From NCBI GenBank assembly GCA_963791635.1, contig CAWBTC010000017.1, positions 744,001 to 808,000 on the forward strand: DNA of 64,000 bases, written 5' to 3'. Made by a program: the position numbers and the translations under genes. This DNA is from VFMC01 sp963791635 (lineage in GTDB: Bacteria > Actinomycetota > Acidimicrobiia > Acidimicrobiales > Ilumatobacteraceae). The notes beneath the pieces are model-generated. The model was not told the DNA's origin. It worked only from the letters and a program-made list of their open reading frames with translations, and searched no databases. This document shows positions 63,940 through 64,000 of this stretch, one piece after another; position 1 is the stretch's first letter, and each line of letters opens with the position of its first letter.

Positions 63940-64000
63940 GTTCAGGCGAGCAGCTGTTGCAGCTTGAAGCCGACGCCGGTGGGATCGGTCAGGTGGGCGA
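63940..64000 (-). CDS. C-terminal fragment of a VOC-like protein
   Basis: The minus strand enters at the right edge with AHLTDPTGVGFKLQQLLA followed by a stop. The DPTG-VGF-L ending is typical of glyoxalase/VOC proteins. Only 18 residues are visible, so the family call is tentative. Confidence 0.45.

Overview
The window is GC-rich, densely packed bacterial chromosome carrying about 50 protein genes and no RNA gene that I can see. Gene content points to an actinobacterium, most likely an Acidimicrobiia (Ilumatobacter-like) lineage: a trehalose/glycogen cluster, DUF1918 plus CBS proteins, FadD-type ligases, an EthA-like monooxygenase, Co-type nitrile hydratase and a fused indolepyruvate oxidoreductase. 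This assignment is inference. A shared property is that at least 14 genes on both strands have a TAnnnT box 6-8 nt before the start codon and no ribosome-binding site, which is the signature of leaderless mRNAs.

Layout. 1-3.7 kb: end of a glycogen debranching enzyme, HAD phosphatase, trehalose-6-phosphate synthase and a glycosyltransferase. 3.75-4.7 kb: an XRE/nucleotidyltransferase toxin-antitoxin-like pair with palindromes upstream. 4.7-7.4 kb (minus): two lipoproteins, a glycerophosphodiesterase with an apparent ACG start and a cupredoxin/beta-helix fusion. 7.5-9.2 kb (minus): cobalt-type nitrile hydratase (alpha, beta, accessory), with a His/Asp-rich head on alpha. 9.4-13.3 kb: monooxygenase, acyl-CoA ligase, DUF1918 and CBS genes. 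14.1-17.7 kb: a two-gene urease (gamma-beta fusion plus alpha with a His-rich head) and an agmatine-deiminase-like gene, without urease accessory genes. 17.7-24.6 kb: secreted protease, VOC protein, acyl-CoA ligase, M20 peptidase, protein phosphatase, and a LysR/YeiH divergent pair sharing a perfect operator.

24.7-33.9 kb: heterodimeric ABC exporter, a propeller-like membrane-anchored protein, gpsA, a diguanylate cyclase and a DEAD-box helicase. 33.9-42.4 kb: giant indolepyruvate oxidoreductase, YbaK, hydrolase, M48 protease, TPR/HD-GYP phosphodiesterase and TetR. 42.5-45.4 kb: ferredoxin, esterase, lgt and an enoyl-CoA hydratase. 45.5-54.2 kb: an alpha-galactoside regulon. On the minus strand are a DeoR regulator fused in frame to an ABC ATPase, then galT; on the plus strand are the binding protein, two permeases and a GH36 alpha-galactosidase. 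The importer would bring in the sugar, the galactosidase would release galactose, and GalT would feed it onward; no galK or galE is present here.

54.4-64 kb: patatin-like membrane protein, gatCAB, a heavily frameshifted von Willebrand-A surface protein, an intergenic region with REP-like palindromes, and an M20 amidase/carbamoylase.

Sequence quality caveat. Single-base frameshifts disrupt fadD2 (19.39 kb), echA (44.9 kb), the patatin gene (56.8 kb), gatA (twice) and gatB (at least twice), and the vWA gene carries about ten. Because gatA and gatB are normally indispensable and several shifts are one surplus base in a short homopolymer, I read most of these as sequence errors rather than true decay.
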